Shown one piece after another: positions 49,111 to 61,858 of a stretch of DNA of 64,000 nucleotides. The translations under genes and the position numbers were made by a program. Source of the DNA: Whitmania pigra (lineage: Eukaryota; Annelida; Clitellata; Hirudinida; Haemopidae); NCBI GenBank assembly GCA_021613335.1, contig JAJTWR010000329.1, positions 1,270,001-1,334,000 on the forward strand, in the 5' to 3' direction. Below the pieces are notes generated by a model that saw nothing but the letters and a program-made list of their open reading frames with translations, made no database searches and was not told the origin of the DNA. Every line of letters starts with the position of its first letter. Within the stretch, counting starts at the first letter, position 1.

Positions 49111-51404
49111 TATTTTGTGCTGAAATCAGTGTAATCTTATTTCAAATTTAGTTCATGAATAAGAAAGCATTAACAATATTTCTTTCAAAGTATACGTTAT
49201 ACAAACCACTAAACTGGGACTATTTAATATTTAAATTCATCTCCTATCCAGAATAACAAACTGCTACTATTCCCACAAAAATTATCAAAAACGACTATTT
49301 AACTGCAATTTAAAATTATTAAAACTATACAACCAATAGACAACTAGTTCTAGGATAAGATATTGTCAAAATGAACATCATATGAACGCCTACCACGGCG
49401 CCATCCGTTGTTTGGTTTCAAGCTCAAGCTTTACTTTTAAAATGTAAGTTAACAGGTAGCGGTTTGTTTATACAAGTTTATGACTTTGTTTAGAGTTTGC
49501 CATATTTAATAAAAATTACATTAAAAAAATTAAATTAAATTTAAAAAATGTCAATGTCATCTAGTGCTTGATACGAAGTCCTCAAAGTCAGCAACAACAC
49601 ACAAGATTTTATATAAGCTTGGAAATACTAATTTCATTTTTCATATTGTTTGTGCTTCATGACCATTCAAGTTTAATAGTTAATTTGTATTTACATTTTG
49701 ATTGAATAGGTCAGATGTCCCCTACATCCAATTAATGTTGTCTGTCTGTAATGAGGTCTGTCTGCTTCTTTGATTAACCTTAGATCAGCGCCCTCTTTTG
49801 TCACCCTTGACTTGGGCACAACGTTCATAACTTGCGCTTTTAATAATAGCATGTTAGTCATTTTAAAATCTTCAAAACAATTGATATTTCTCCGCCTGCT
49901 TCATTTTATTTTCATTTGAAAATTGTCACGATATAGGGATTGTAACCACCTGGAATTATTCAAACTTTGTGATTATTTGATAATATTATTAATTTTAGCA
50001 TTTTAAAAGCTTATTATATGTTCACCAAAAACATTTTTGTTGAATTAGACTTTAATAAGAGGATGAAGATACATAATGGATCCTGCCTTAAGAAGGACAT
50101 CATTTTAGTTTTTTAAGGGGGCAAACCTTTACACAACTTTAGGGAGATGACCTTTTTTTAGTCAGGGCCCCCTTCAAAAGGCAACACTCCCGCCGCCACC
50201 TTAAATGATGTATCTTAGGTGAACGCAGATCTTTATTATTACCTACTAATCATTTAGATATCTGAAGATTTTTATTTGGCTTCCATGTATTATTATTTAT
50301 GCTAATATGTATGTTATTACTCGAATTGAAGATAATGTCTCATTCACACTCATATTTTCGAAGAAAAATGTCTGCTTTTGCAATCACCATTCACTTTTTC
50401 CGCTTATTTTCCCTTGAAATAACAGATGAGTAAAAGTCTCATGGCGTCTGACTTTTATTCTTTAAGGAGAACCGGTCCAGGCCTGCCAAGGATTCGTCCA
50501 ACAATTCAAAATTGTGGAAAAGCAAATCTCTAATTGAATCGAAGAGCCAGGAATGCGATGATTTGGGGATTGGTTATTTTCTCTCCATTTGGCGGAGCTT
50601 CAATCAAGGATTGCATCATACATTATTATTCTCATGGCATTCCACTATTGACCTTTGACATTCTGAAGAGGTTTTCTCATGCACCAAGTTTCAATCTTTG
50701 ATTTTATTTTGGCCTTAAGAAGAAACTGATTTATGAAGGAGCTGCATTGCTTCATATCCTGTTCAACCTTTGTCGTAGGGGCAGAGGTAAATGAAGGGAA
50801 TTTGAATTTTGGATTTTAGACATCATGCCTGATTTTGTTACTTCAAATTACATTCACTTACTCCTTTTCACAATACAATGTATGTATTTTGGTTCCATAT
50901 TTCCATGTTACACCAAGTTCCTTAGATTGTTTTTTGAATGTACATTTTGGAACCCATTGCTTGACTATATTGTCTGTTGACAACAACAAAATCGTTTTAT
51001 GCGTTTAATTAATGAATATGGCTTTTCTATATTTCTCCGATGTTTGAAACATGTTCCATTGTCTCACTGCAATATTTATGTTCTTGTTTTGATTTTCTTC
51101 CTTTTTATTGCTTCCCAGACAGTCTGAGGTCTGACAACCCAATGTCTGTCTGCCTGCGTAACTAAATAAATAAATGTAGAAAAGCGAGAACTAGTTGAAT
51201 TTAGAAAAGCTACGAGTACATAAAACATTTAATTGATAGATTTAAGTTTTAAAATTCCAAACTGGCAATTAATAAACATTACTCAATGTTTATATTTAAA
51301 ATAAATTCTTCGGTAGGTTTTACGTAGCGATCAACAGTTCAAAGCTATAGTCATGCAATAAGAAGAAAAAACAAAAACAAGTGCAGGTTGAAAGCAATAG
51401 AAAC
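49111..51404. other. Intergenic, about 2.3 kb, no gene recognised
   Basis: AT-rich with TCTGTCTG-type short repeats at 49738-49770 and 51119-51155. The second is followed by AACTAAATAAATAAATG, a tail like that of the LINE 3' end near 39300, so small non-autonomous elements may lie here. No coding exon recognised. Confidence 0.5.
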
Positions 51405-53752
51405 TCAAACAGATTGATGACCTCTCAATATGTGCGTGTTGAACACGTACTTATTGTCACACTGTCTGCCACACAAGTTACAAATGAAGGGATCTCGATG
51501 ACAATGACAGCCCATGTGAATGGAATGAATGACGTCATCTTCGAAAGTTATTCCGCAGTGGAAGCATTTCAAATGGACCTCGTTAGTCAAGGATATTCCT
51601 TCGGTGACTCCATTTTCCGACTCTGATTCTGCTCTTCTGGCGTGCTGGGCGTAGGTAGCCACAGGAGTTGCTGGAATGTCGTATTGTGTAGAAGCATCGG
51701 CAAAATTCCTGCTGAAACACTGAGTGCCTTTATCGACGAGGGAAGACATGCCTGTGGACTTGATTTCTTGGATCAGATTCTTCAGATTGCAATGACAAGC
51801 TCCTGGATTGTCGGCAACAGGATTGGCATGAGTGTCTGGAAGACATTTTCGAAACCGTTTGAATTTCCTGAATGTGTCATAATCGCATTCATTTTTGTTC
51901 GCATGTTCGTCGAGTCTTGCTTCTTCGTTGCAACCTTCGGACTTCCCCTGTTTGACATCGAGAGAAACCGGCACACGAGGATAATGAAGCTTCAAAGAAG
52001 GACTCGGACATTCCTTTTGATCCGAAATGACGTGCGGATCTGGGGATCTCGAATTTGATCCAGACGAATATTCCGGACTTTCAGACTTTATTTTTCTTTT
52101 GACCTTCCATTGTTTTTTATCGATCGGAGTTTCGACTTTATTGATGCGTATATCTGTTAGATCCTCTTGTGCGCTTTTGTTGACACTTTGAACCTGCTTG
52201 ACATCCAAGGTGAGTGTGTCCTCTTTTTTTATCACAGAAGTAAACTTTTCCTCTTTAAGGCAGCAGTTACGAGGGCGAAGTGTAGCGTTGTAGGCACGAG
52301 ATAGTAGCTTATCTCCGTAAAAATACAGTTCTGCGAAATCACACTTTGTCTGAAGTTCTGAATTTTCTAGAATTCCGTTTTCTGTCGGATGGCGGTTACC
52401 CTGAAGGCTGTTAGGTGAAGTTTTGTTCATTAGAAGGGTTGACGGTTTTAAGAGCAGAGACCTGAGGGCTTCTGAACACCTGTTCGACCTCGGACGATCG
52501 ACAAGGACGAAGGGGGATATTGACATCTTCGGGACTGGATCTCCCATAGAATCTGTGTGAAAATAAAAAAAATAAATGACTTCACCCTGAGAGCTCTTCT
52601 CACTGTTGTTTACCAGTTTGGACCACCTCAACAAAACGTGATGAACGGGATTTGAAATTACGTGACACGAACAAATCAGCACACGTCTGGTTGCGGAGGA
52701 GGTTTAATAAAAATAACTGTCGTAAATCATCTTGAGATACGACTTGATGTGTTTCGTTTTCATGCAATGACAACCAGGAGAAATTTAAAATATATAAAGC
52801 AGAATGAGCTTAGACAATAAAGCAAAATAAATTGGCTCGAATCTTGATAAATCAATCGAACCAATGTCACTTATGATCACTACTTGATCTTTGAACCAAC
52901 TGCCCACACGATTATTGTTGATAACAACGAGTAGGACATTGAGAAGTAGACGATCGAGTATTTCTCAAGGGGACCTGAGACTGAGCACGTCACACAATTA
53001 ATTACCAAAGTCTAAAGTCTCCCAGAGAGAAGAGAAGATAGCGAGGGGCGGGACGATCAGGCGTCAATTTGAAATGAAAACATCAAATACTTTCTGGTCA
53101 TCCAGGCAACTCCATGTGGTTTGAATTATTTTGAGATCAGAGAGAAATTATGAGACAGTTTATTAATTATTCTTCAAAAAGAAACAAAAAAAAAATTATG
53201 GTATCAATTAATCAGTTTTTCTTGCCTGGCATGATGTTGACTTTCAAAGGTTCGCTTGACTGAGGCTCTCGTTTGCAGACATCCTTTTCAAGGGACAAAG
53301 CGTTCTTGTCATCGGTAGCCTCAGAATTTGAAGTCTGACAAGTCAAAGCTTCCGACAACTTGGAGTCAAATCTTGAAATGTTCGTCGAGACTGATTGCGA
53401 ACCATTAAGCAGCTCTCTGACACCAAATATCGAGGAACACTTGCTTTCCTATTAATCGGTAGTTTTATACGTTACATTTTATCACTTCAGTTTTTTTTTA
53501 AAGATGAATTAATCAAATTTGATTGGTCATACAGTTCATAAACCATTGGAAAAAAAATCTTAAACTATAAACAACAAGGTTTGAATGATATCGACTCACC
53601 ACATTATCAGTAGATTTCTTAACGGATAAATCCATCGGAGGAGGTCGAACGTCTACGGATTCCTGAAGCTTCCCTTCGAGCAACAGTCTCGCTATGGTGG
53701 AATTCCTGAGGCTTTCCTCGCGTTGTCTTCCTCTGGCATCTGGACAAGACAT
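51405..53752 (-). CDS. Ikaros-type C-terminal zinc-finger protein with CtBP motif (three exons, 507 aa)
   Basis: Exons 53752-53600, 53448-53226 and 52552-51405 total 1524 nt (508 codons), provided the second exon uses a GC donor (CAG|GCAAGA). The last 60 residues hold two C2H2 fingers, CFHCGITFEDDVIHSIHMGC and CNLCGRQCDNKYVFNTHILR, with the IHMGCH...RDPF.CN.CG signature of Ikaros/Hunchback dimerisation fingers; KYVFNTHILRG is nearer Ikaros (RYEFSSHITRG) than Hunchback. There are no other zinc fingers, whereas Ikaros and Hunchback have DNA-binding fingers upstream. PMDLS near residue 40 matches the PxDLS motif bound by the corepressor CtBP. The middle is disordered, with KVKRKIKSESPEYSSGSNSR (possible nuclear signal). 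Inferred role: dimerisation partner or corepressor without its own DNA binding. The start is the first ATG (MSCPDARGR); a stop lies in frame upstream. Confidence 0.8.
53624..53638 (-). other. PxDLS (CtBP-binding) motif codons
   Basis: Codons for Pro-Met-Asp-Leu-Ser in the context RPPPMDLSVKK, in the first exon of the Ikaros-like gene. Confidence 0.6.
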
Positions 53753-56178
53753 TTCCTTCTCCCTCAACGCAGATTCAATGCAGCCAACGAGTGCGGATTG
53801 TTATTGGAGTTTTATCTTCATCACAAGACCTCTTCAATCTTCGAGTATGAATACGTGATTTTCTGATGAAATTGTATTCTCCAACCTCTACTTCTAGACA
53901 AAACAAGAGGCTCTTGCCGATCTTAACATGCATAGCAATAAAGTCGAGGTTTATTCAATACTGCCTGTGGACTTTGGACTCCCTCTTATTGCTTTATATC
54001 CGATGCTGTTGCGCGTGCTACTACGAGCAGTGAACAGGAGTCATATAGGGATTGATAAAATTCGATTGGCTTTATTTCATCGCAGTTTCACCGGCTCCTC
54101 GTGGTGATCCACAAAATAGCTGGAAAGAACATTTCAGTGTTTAAGCCCACGCAACGAGACTTTTATGTTTATTCATCACTAATAGTAGGATTATCTAGAG
54201 ACTGACTATTTAGGTTTCATTTTCCAATTTGAATGGTTTTCCGATGCAATCCAATTTGATTTCGAACGTAATGTACAAAGCAATTACTTAATAATCGATG
54301 ATCTCCCAACGAGGACTTTAGGAATTAATAATTCCTTCCAATCTACGAAGTGATGACCCCTCTATTAAGGGCGATGATGGAGTGCAATTGCGTTGACCTT
54401 TGACCTAACCTATAAGCTGTCGACTCGTGGCAGGCAGTTTTTGTGCAAATTGTCGTATGATTTACGACGTCTTTATAGTTCTTTTTTCAAATTTTGCAGA
54501 GGATATAATTGGGGGAGGGAAACAAAACATTGTTTCTCTCGTGTGACGATTAAACTTCAAAGTCTCCCTCAACTTTGAAAGCATCAAAAGCTTACTATTT
54601 CTCAATTCAGAGCCTAAAAATAGCAGCGGCAACCCAAACATGCCGTGGTATAGATAAGTTTAAGTGATTTCTTTTTCTTGAGAAATCAACAATATAATAT
54701 ATCAGACTATTTGGAGCCAGTGCAGTGTCTGAGTTATGAGGGGCTAAGTCCCAAAGGAAATTTGATAGGACTACTTATGAGTCAATTGAAATGCGATCTC
54801 TATTTGATGTTTTATGGCAACATCTCAGAATGCACGTCTAAGCGGATGTATCTGGTTACTCGTAAGAAAGACTGGTTTCTGCACAGTCGAATATAAATAG
54901 CAGAAGAAAAATTGTCGACCTCAGCGAACTCTGCAGTTCTAAAGTTCAGCGCGTGTCGTGAACTTCCTTGATATTTTGTTTTTATTTAGGATCATATTCG
55001 GCTAAATCTTTCTTACCCTTTCGTTTTACTTGCACCACAAAGAGTAAAGAGACTACAGTTATGAACGAATATTCAATGTTTATATTTTTTATTTTCAGCT
55101 TCTTTTGCAGATGAGAAACAAGTGTGAAAAGTGCATTGACAAGCTAATTAGAAATGTTTTTTGAGTGATAAATGGGAGGAGCAGAGGTTGAAGTCCTGTG
55201 ACAGATTCTGTCCTGGTGCGAATAGATTAATAATAATTTTTAACTTTTCGTGTTTTCATCTTTTCAAGAGTCACGCAAGAAATGAACATTGGCATCCACT
55301 TGGCAACAACAACCTTATGTAATTTCTATTAATAATTTAAAAAAAAAATTTAGAGATTCGAAAATTAAGAATGATCGGTTATTTCGGTGGTTGGTGGAAC
55401 ATCTGAAGGAAACATTTGATTAATCCGATTGTATTCAATTGTCTACTTGGTTTTAAGTGCTCGCGTTCTGGGTTCAAAAGGTCCTGCATTTTAGATTCAA
55501 TTCGTTTCTGTTTTTTGGAAAATGCCTTCAACTTGTTTGTGGTGAAGGCAAGTGATAAGGTCGACCTTCTGAACGTTTTTATTCGGGTTAAATTGAAGAG
55601 AAGACAAATTATTATGAAAATTTATTAAAGTTTAAGGGGTCGCGATCTGTGATTGTGGAAGTTAGATTGGCATAAACAATCTAAAAACAGGTTAAACGGT
55701 GCAAGTTTTTAAGTGGAATAAAAATTCTAAAACTCAACGTGATACTTAACGTGGCAGGATTTATAAATGGTTTTTATAATAGAGTGACATTTGGTATAAA
55801 CAAGTGGAGTTTATTACCTCCACTGCAGTAAATAAAGACTGCAGAGTTTTTAAATAATTTATGCAGAAGAAGACATACCTAGGAGAAAGGTGAGTTGTTC
55901 AAAGGACAAAAAAAACATTTGCAAATACAACTTTATTCCCGTACTGACAACCTACCCAAAATTAACGTGAAAAATTAATTAGATTTATTTATACAATCAA
56001 ATTATGTGCTGCTAGAATTTCGATTAAATGTGATAAATACAGATTATTATTAGGGATCAGTAATGCCAAGGATATGCAGCAGTATAAATGACAGAAGCGA
56101 TGTGTACAACTATTTAATATAGTTTTAATACAGCATTTTTATTTATGCTGTAAAAAACATCAGCTAATAATTACAACA
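53753..56178. other. Intergenic, about 2.4 kb, no gene recognised
   Basis: Upstream of the Ikaros-like gene; includes its probable promoter and 5' UTR. Short open frames (54393-54578, 54678-54896, 55416-55628) look like chance ORFs. Confidence 0.5.
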
Positions 56179-56199
56179 TCTTAATACATTATTTCTGTC
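56179..56199. repeat. Target-site duplication, left copy
   Basis: 21 bp identical to 56815-56835, bordering the A-rich 3' end of the R2-like insertion. Confidence 0.85.
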
Positions 56200-56814
56200 A
56201 TTTTTAGTTTTTTTTATTTTCTCAGCCTTTCAAAATCAGTGCACAAGAAATCGACTCGGGATTACAAAAGACAAAGAAAATCCTCATCAAATTTTAATGT
56301 CCTCGTTCAGGGCCTGAGATCACCCTCGGACAAATAAAAAGGAAGAATATAGCGATGGTCAGCAAGGCATTCCAAGAGTGAGCAACAAGCGTCAATCTCG
56401 TGAGGACTGAGGTTCCAAATTTAAGTTTCCTCCTTTCTTTTGTCTGCCGCACCTGTGGGCTCTCCAGATCCTGTAAGTGTCCTGAAGTGCTTGAATCACG
56501 ACACTCATTAGGCACCATCTTGAAAAACCCATTCCTCTCCAGAATGCATACGATGCCTCTGCCATCACTCCCCTCCAGTTACAAATGCAAGCAGTCACAA
56601 CTGGCTCGAGTTTGCTGGTTCTTTCCTGAGCATTCCTTTCCATCCATGCATGGATTTCTGGCATGTCGTATTTGCCCTTTTTGCTTTCATGGACGTAGTC
56701 AAAATCAACTGTGTCGGCAGCGACTATATATTTCACACCTTTCCAGGCACACAGATCCGGGATTTTGATTCCAACGTTGGTTGGGATGCGAGGTGCTATT
56801 GTTGTTGTGTAGCC
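56200..56814 (-). mobile_element. 5'-truncated R2-superclade non-LTR retrotransposon (endonuclease end) with target-site duplication
   Basis: The minus-strand frame runs from the truncation point RGYTTTIAPRIPTNVGIKIP into DLCAWKGVKYIVAADTVDFD and KKGKYDMPEIHAWM: the PD...D...K core of the restriction-like endonuclease found at the C-terminus of R2, NeSL, R4 and Hero proteins. It continues to a stop at 56392-56394. The 3' UTR ends in an A-rich tail near 56200-56225 (AAATAAAAAAAACTAAAAAT). The element is flanked by identical 21-bp direct repeats at 56179-56199 and 56815-56835 (TCTTAATACATT...TCTGTC), the target-site duplication of target-primed insertion. It cannot be autonomous because reverse transcriptase is missing. 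Confidence 0.85.
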
Positions 56815-56835
56815 TCTTAATACATTATTTCTGTC
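56815..56835. repeat. Target-site duplication, right copy
   Basis: 21 bp identical to 56179-56199, bordering the truncated 5' end of the R2-like insertion. The TTA microsatellite starts five bases later. Confidence 0.85.
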
Positions 56836-56836
56836 C

Positions 56837-57028
<192 letters not shown>

Positions 57029-58281
57029 GGTCAGCAGAAGGTCATTGGTTGGTTTCTGAGGATGATTTTGAAGGTGGAGATCCAATAGGACAGTCAATAC
57101 TTGAGACATCTCAACAAGTTACTTGTTGAAGGAATGTGTCACAAAAACCTTTAGATTCGCTTGGGTTATGAAAAAGTTAAAAAAAAAGGAAATCAGTGAT
57201 TATCTTCAGTAAATGAAATAGGTGATCATTTTTGTTATTTGATTTAAAATTCTGTGCACAATTAATATGATTTGGATCGATTTTAGATCGATAATAAAGT
57301 CAGATTCAACCTATAAAAACAGAAGACACTCTCGTGAATTTCTTGAAGTTAAAATGCTTTCGATTCTGTACTGAATATTGATTTATTAATGAATGACTCT
57401 TAATCAGACTAACTTGAAAATTCTAAGAACGAATTAATCTGTTGTCGACGCCAGGTGCTCGAAACTAGGCCTTTCGAACGAGCGCTAAAAATGTCCAAAT
57501 AAATGAAACTTTCAAACAAATCAATGAAAAAAACAAATAGATATAAATTTGTTAAAATAAACGAAAAAATTATTTGGATAATTGGTCGAAAATTTATGTC
57601 AGTGAAGGAGTCCAAAGTATGGAGACTTTGTGGCGCGGATTAACGTTTGAAATTGTGCTGGTCCAACAAATTTATGGTGTTTTGTGACCTGCTAAAAACA
57701 ACTTTCTATTCATCTTTATACCTTCCGATGAGTCTACTGTGCTTCAAACTTAACCATTACATATTCATCTAATACATATTCATCTAATACATATTCAACT
57801 GTTACATATTCAACAATTCCCCTGAGTGGCTCTTCATCCCCTTATTTTTGGAGAGAAGCAAAAGAAAGATCATTTCATCAAGTTATGCCAAGTTTACATC
57901 CTTCGGAAAAAATGACATGACGTCCTTGGGTAGCAGTTCTCAATCACAAGCAATTCTTCGTCAAATCAACTTAGATTTCGCACGGAAACTTTTCCGATTT
58001 TAGAAAAAAATCATCTTTATAATAATTTTTTTAAACTCCTATAAAATCCAACAAAATTAACCGAACTTTACTTTACAATCCAAAGCACACGTGGCTTCAA
58101 AGTGTACAACTGATGCAATATTGCTCGCTTAATATTCCAAGTTAATATACAACCTATAGGTTACGTTAAAAATATTTGCCAATAAACCGATATTTCCTTG
58201 TAATTATAATTAAACCAATCTTAAACTACAAGAGATAGAATCGTAAGACTTGGTTTTCCCAGCAAAAAAATGGAGAACTTT
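57029..58281. other. Intergenic, no gene recognised
   Basis: AT-rich; a short repeat of ACATATTCATCTAAT-like units at 57760-57812. Probably includes the 3' UTR of the Rab11-FIP gene. Confidence 0.5.
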
Positions 58282-61200
58282 TCAACTTTTCTGTTTCGGA
58301 CCAAATAAGGATCTAATCCACTTCTTCGGAGTTGATGTTTCCTCGTTTTTGAATGTCGTAAGTTTGTGACATTCGTCGACAACTTGAGGAGTTTGAGAGT
58401 TCTTCTGCAGCAGGGAGCAGTTGGTGTTCAGAATTTTCATGAGCAGCGAGTTCACGTAGGTGTGAAGGTCGATAATGTAAACCTCCCTCGATTTTATCCA
58501 CTCCTTCTGATCTTTTACTAACTGCACCAACTCCTGTGGAGGTGCAAAATTAATGGAAATAAATAAATTAAAATTTTAATTAAATAAAATCATTTAAAAT
58601 ATGATTGAAAATTTTAAATCCACCTGCTTCGTGAATCGATTCAGTTGTGCCATAAAGACGTCATCATTGTCGTCAACGTCACCGTCATCATTATCATCAT
58701 CCAGCCGGATAACATCGTTTGCATAATTTAAGATGCTTTCCTCGGAACTTGAAATCGAATCTTCGAATGCTTTCTTATCGTTGAGACTGTCAAAACTGTC
58801 GAACCTCGTGAGGTTAGAATCTGAAATTGGGCGGAGTCGAGATAAAATTAGAACGTCGGAATTGACCAATCAATTCATTTCGAACCAGTCACAGTGATTG
58901 ACTTCAGTTTGGACGAGGAATTCCTTTTGTCTTCGACTTTGTATAAACGGTCATCGGCCATGGCCGTGAAATCTATCGTGTGCCTGTGCGAGGGGATCTA
59001 AAAATAGATATGAATGCATTATGTTAATCAGGTTAAAGGTATAATAACCGGTTGTTAACATTCGTTATAATCGAGCCTTCATTGAGATGTGGTTGCCGGC
59101 GAAGTTCTAAAAGCATTTACGTCGTGTCATGGAAGTGCATAAAGTTGTAGATCATTTAACCAATCAGCGATGCTCATTAATTATTCATGAATATAAATTA
59201 TTCATTACGTGGTGTGCCTTCCTCATTGCAACATCTTCCGATGAATCAGCTTGAAACATGCCTTTAAAAGATTCCGTGAAGATGTTTAAATCTATCTGCA
59301 ATGAATTATGATAAATTGTGAATAAATATTACAATGAATTATGATAAATTGTGAATAAATATTACAATGAATTATGATAATTTGTGAATAAATATTACAA
59401 TGAATTTACGAATTGTAAGGCGAATAACATTAACGATGATTTGCGTTTCAAGCCATTGTTGTTTGGTTATATAGGTTGTTGTAGTAAGAGAATGGATTAC
59501 GATACAACAGTGTTAACACAGGTGCTGAAAAAATTATTTTAAAAATTTGAAAAATGAATAGAAACATTTTAAAATTTAAATTTATAAAGTAGATTTAATA
59601 AATAAATAATTTTTAAAGCGATTTTGTTCTCAAAATCTTCAATATTTTTCTAGGATATAAATTATTAATTACTTAATAAGTACTTAAAACTTTTTCAGTA
59701 ATTGTTAAATAAATCGTATTTTAAATGTAAAAAATTTAAAATTTTCAATATCAGCTTATTTTGTATTCATGAGAATTGGTGAGAGTTAAAAATAACGTCA
59801 CAGACAAAAATAAAAAATGCTTTCGTCATAATAAAGTTATGTCGTAATAAAATTTAAAAGATATTAAAAATAAAGGAGTAAATTAAAAATTATGATGGTC
59901 ATGTTACATTAGCGGATGATCCATTTCGAGGAAGTTGGCTCAAAGAAATGTTCTTGAGATCATTTTCCTTCCGAAGACTCAAACGATGTCCTGCAATCAA
60001 TGTTTACATAGGATGCTAATTATGCATGCAGGAAGTGATTAAGAATGTGAATATGCAACGATGGTATTACTGATTTGAATATGTAATCATTATAATTTGT
60101 ACGGATGTAATATAACTGATGGCTGTTGCGGCATCTGTGGATAAATTGAAAATTTTAAATTGAAACCTAATCTGTCCGCAAGAGATTTGAACGACGTTGA
60201 CTTCTTGAGTGTAGGTCGAAGTTGAACAGGTGTGATGGCCAGGTAAGACAAGGTGACAAGGATTTCCCCAACTTCTTCTTTAAATTTGTTCGTCAAAGTA
60301 AACCAACTGAAACACAGAAGTGATGCTTGTCGTTGTTAATCTTTTAATTGTAATAAATACTGTTATTATTTTTTTATTCTTTACATTCCCAATCCTTATT
60401 TGCCGAGACCAAACGGTTGCTTAAGGCGCATTAGTAACCACAATACTGGTACTTTACATCCGAGAATTAATTACTACTTTGGAATTGGTTTACGAAATAA
60501 ATTTACAATCAGCCATAAAATCGCACTCGAGTCTACGTAAATACGCAGACTCTCAAAAATCCACTCATCTGAGAAGCGAAAGACAACAGGAATCTATGCA
60601 AACTGTGAATTTTGAAATCTTTCCGAGAAAATGAAAGAACAAAAACTAAATAATATTTTTAAAAAAAACAGACAAATGATTAAATTATTATTTAGTTATT
60701 AACATAAAATGAAATAAAATCAACGTCTACGACAAACCTTTGCTTCGGCTCTTCGTAGAATTGGTGACGTTTCAAATGGATTTCAACCGAGCCTATGCTC
60801 TCGTCGTGAAGGAGAAAGAAATTCCGGTGACACACTTTCACTTTCATCGGAGTGTCCTCATTGGTGGACAGCAGCTTGCTGATGGTTGTCATTAATATTC
60901 ATTAGTTACCAATTAGTCATTAATATTAATTAGTTACAAATTTGCTATTGATATTAATTAATTAGGAAATGGTTAATAATAAACAAGAATCGTTGACTGA
61001 CAAGAAGCAATCTTCATCCCATTGAGCGTCATGACATCTCTCCTTGATTGAAGTCTTGTGTTTCTCTTTGCCAAAGCTCACGACCACGTAGACGTCATGC
61101 AAACCTGGTTAAAAATAAGGTTCAACTAATAATCAGACAACTATCAATTAGTATTATTTAGCATATATATATATATATATATACTTATATATATAATACA

Positions 61201-61858
61201 TTATACAATTATGTTACAGTAACAAATTATTTATTAGAAACTAAATAAGTATTCTTGATGTTTAAGTAACGTGTTACCAGCGGTGCAGATTTCTCACAGA
61301 AATCAGGTGATGAATATTTTGAAAGGATAATCATTAAAGTTGTTAGAAATTTCACAATGAAATAACAACAACAAAAAAGAAATCAACAAATTAAGAAATT
61401 AACAAATTAAAAAATTAACAAAACCGACCTGTTTTTGACGGACCTCTGATGTTCCTTGTTTTATGGACTGAAAAATTCAAACCATTCGTCATCGTTCAGC
61501 TTACAAGCACTTGCAATACTTGGAAATTACAGAGTGAAAGTACTTGAAATAAGATTGCAATAATAAGTACTTATAATCCTCAACCCTTAACTACAAACTC
61601 TCATTTAAGCTCTCAAAGAACTTCAGTTAGAAAATTATTCGAATTAAAACAATATAGCCGTGAATATTAAAAGTGTATAAATAAATTTAATAAATATATT
61701 ATAGTCGGTCGAAAATTTATTAGAATATATTATAATCAATGAACAATTCATTATAATATATTATAATTCCTCATGTTACAATCATTCACCAATTCAATAA
61801 ATAAATAAATAAGTTCAACACCTGTGAGTTGAAATCGAGATCTGTTCCATGTTTCCAT
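58282..61858 (-). CDS. RAB11FIP: Class I Rab11 family-interacting protein (C2 domain plus Rab11-binding coiled coil)
   Basis: Rab11 effector for recycling endosomes; class I members have an N-terminal phospholipid-binding C2 domain and a C-terminal RBD. Exons (minus) 61858-61822, 61467-61429, 61104-61012, then about 60876-60740, 60309-60172, 59991-59908, 59297-59211, 58998-58888, 58822-58624 and 58537-58282. C2 (about 1-130): METWNRSRFQLTVHKTRNIR, YVVVSFGKEKHKTSIKERCH, DESIGSVEIHLKRHQFYEEP and FKEEVGEILVTLSYLAI. A Ser/Asp-rich linker follows. The RBD is ELVQLVKDQKEWIKSREVYI continuing IDLHTYVNSLLMKIL. The family YID core reads YVN here. The end is KKWIRSLFGPKQKS. RAB11FIP1, 2 and 5 cannot be told apart by eye; invertebrates usually have one class I gene. 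Confidence 0.88.
59299..59406. repeat. 33-bp tandem repeat, about three copies, in a Rab11-FIP intron
   Basis: CAATGAATTATGATAAATTG...AATATTA repeated directly next to the acceptor of exon 59297-59211. Confidence 0.9.
61165..61196. repeat. TA dinucleotide microsatellite
   Basis: (TA)n tract in the intron upstream of the Rab11-FIP exon 61104-61012. Confidence 0.9.

Noticed and set aside
51642..52058. 138-codon plus-strand ORF
   Set aside because: Antisense shadow of the Ikaros-like last exon, which has domain support.
59299..59406. Regular 33-bp repeats that could look CRISPR-like
   Set aside because: Head-to-tail tandem repeat with no spacers, in an intron of an animal gene.
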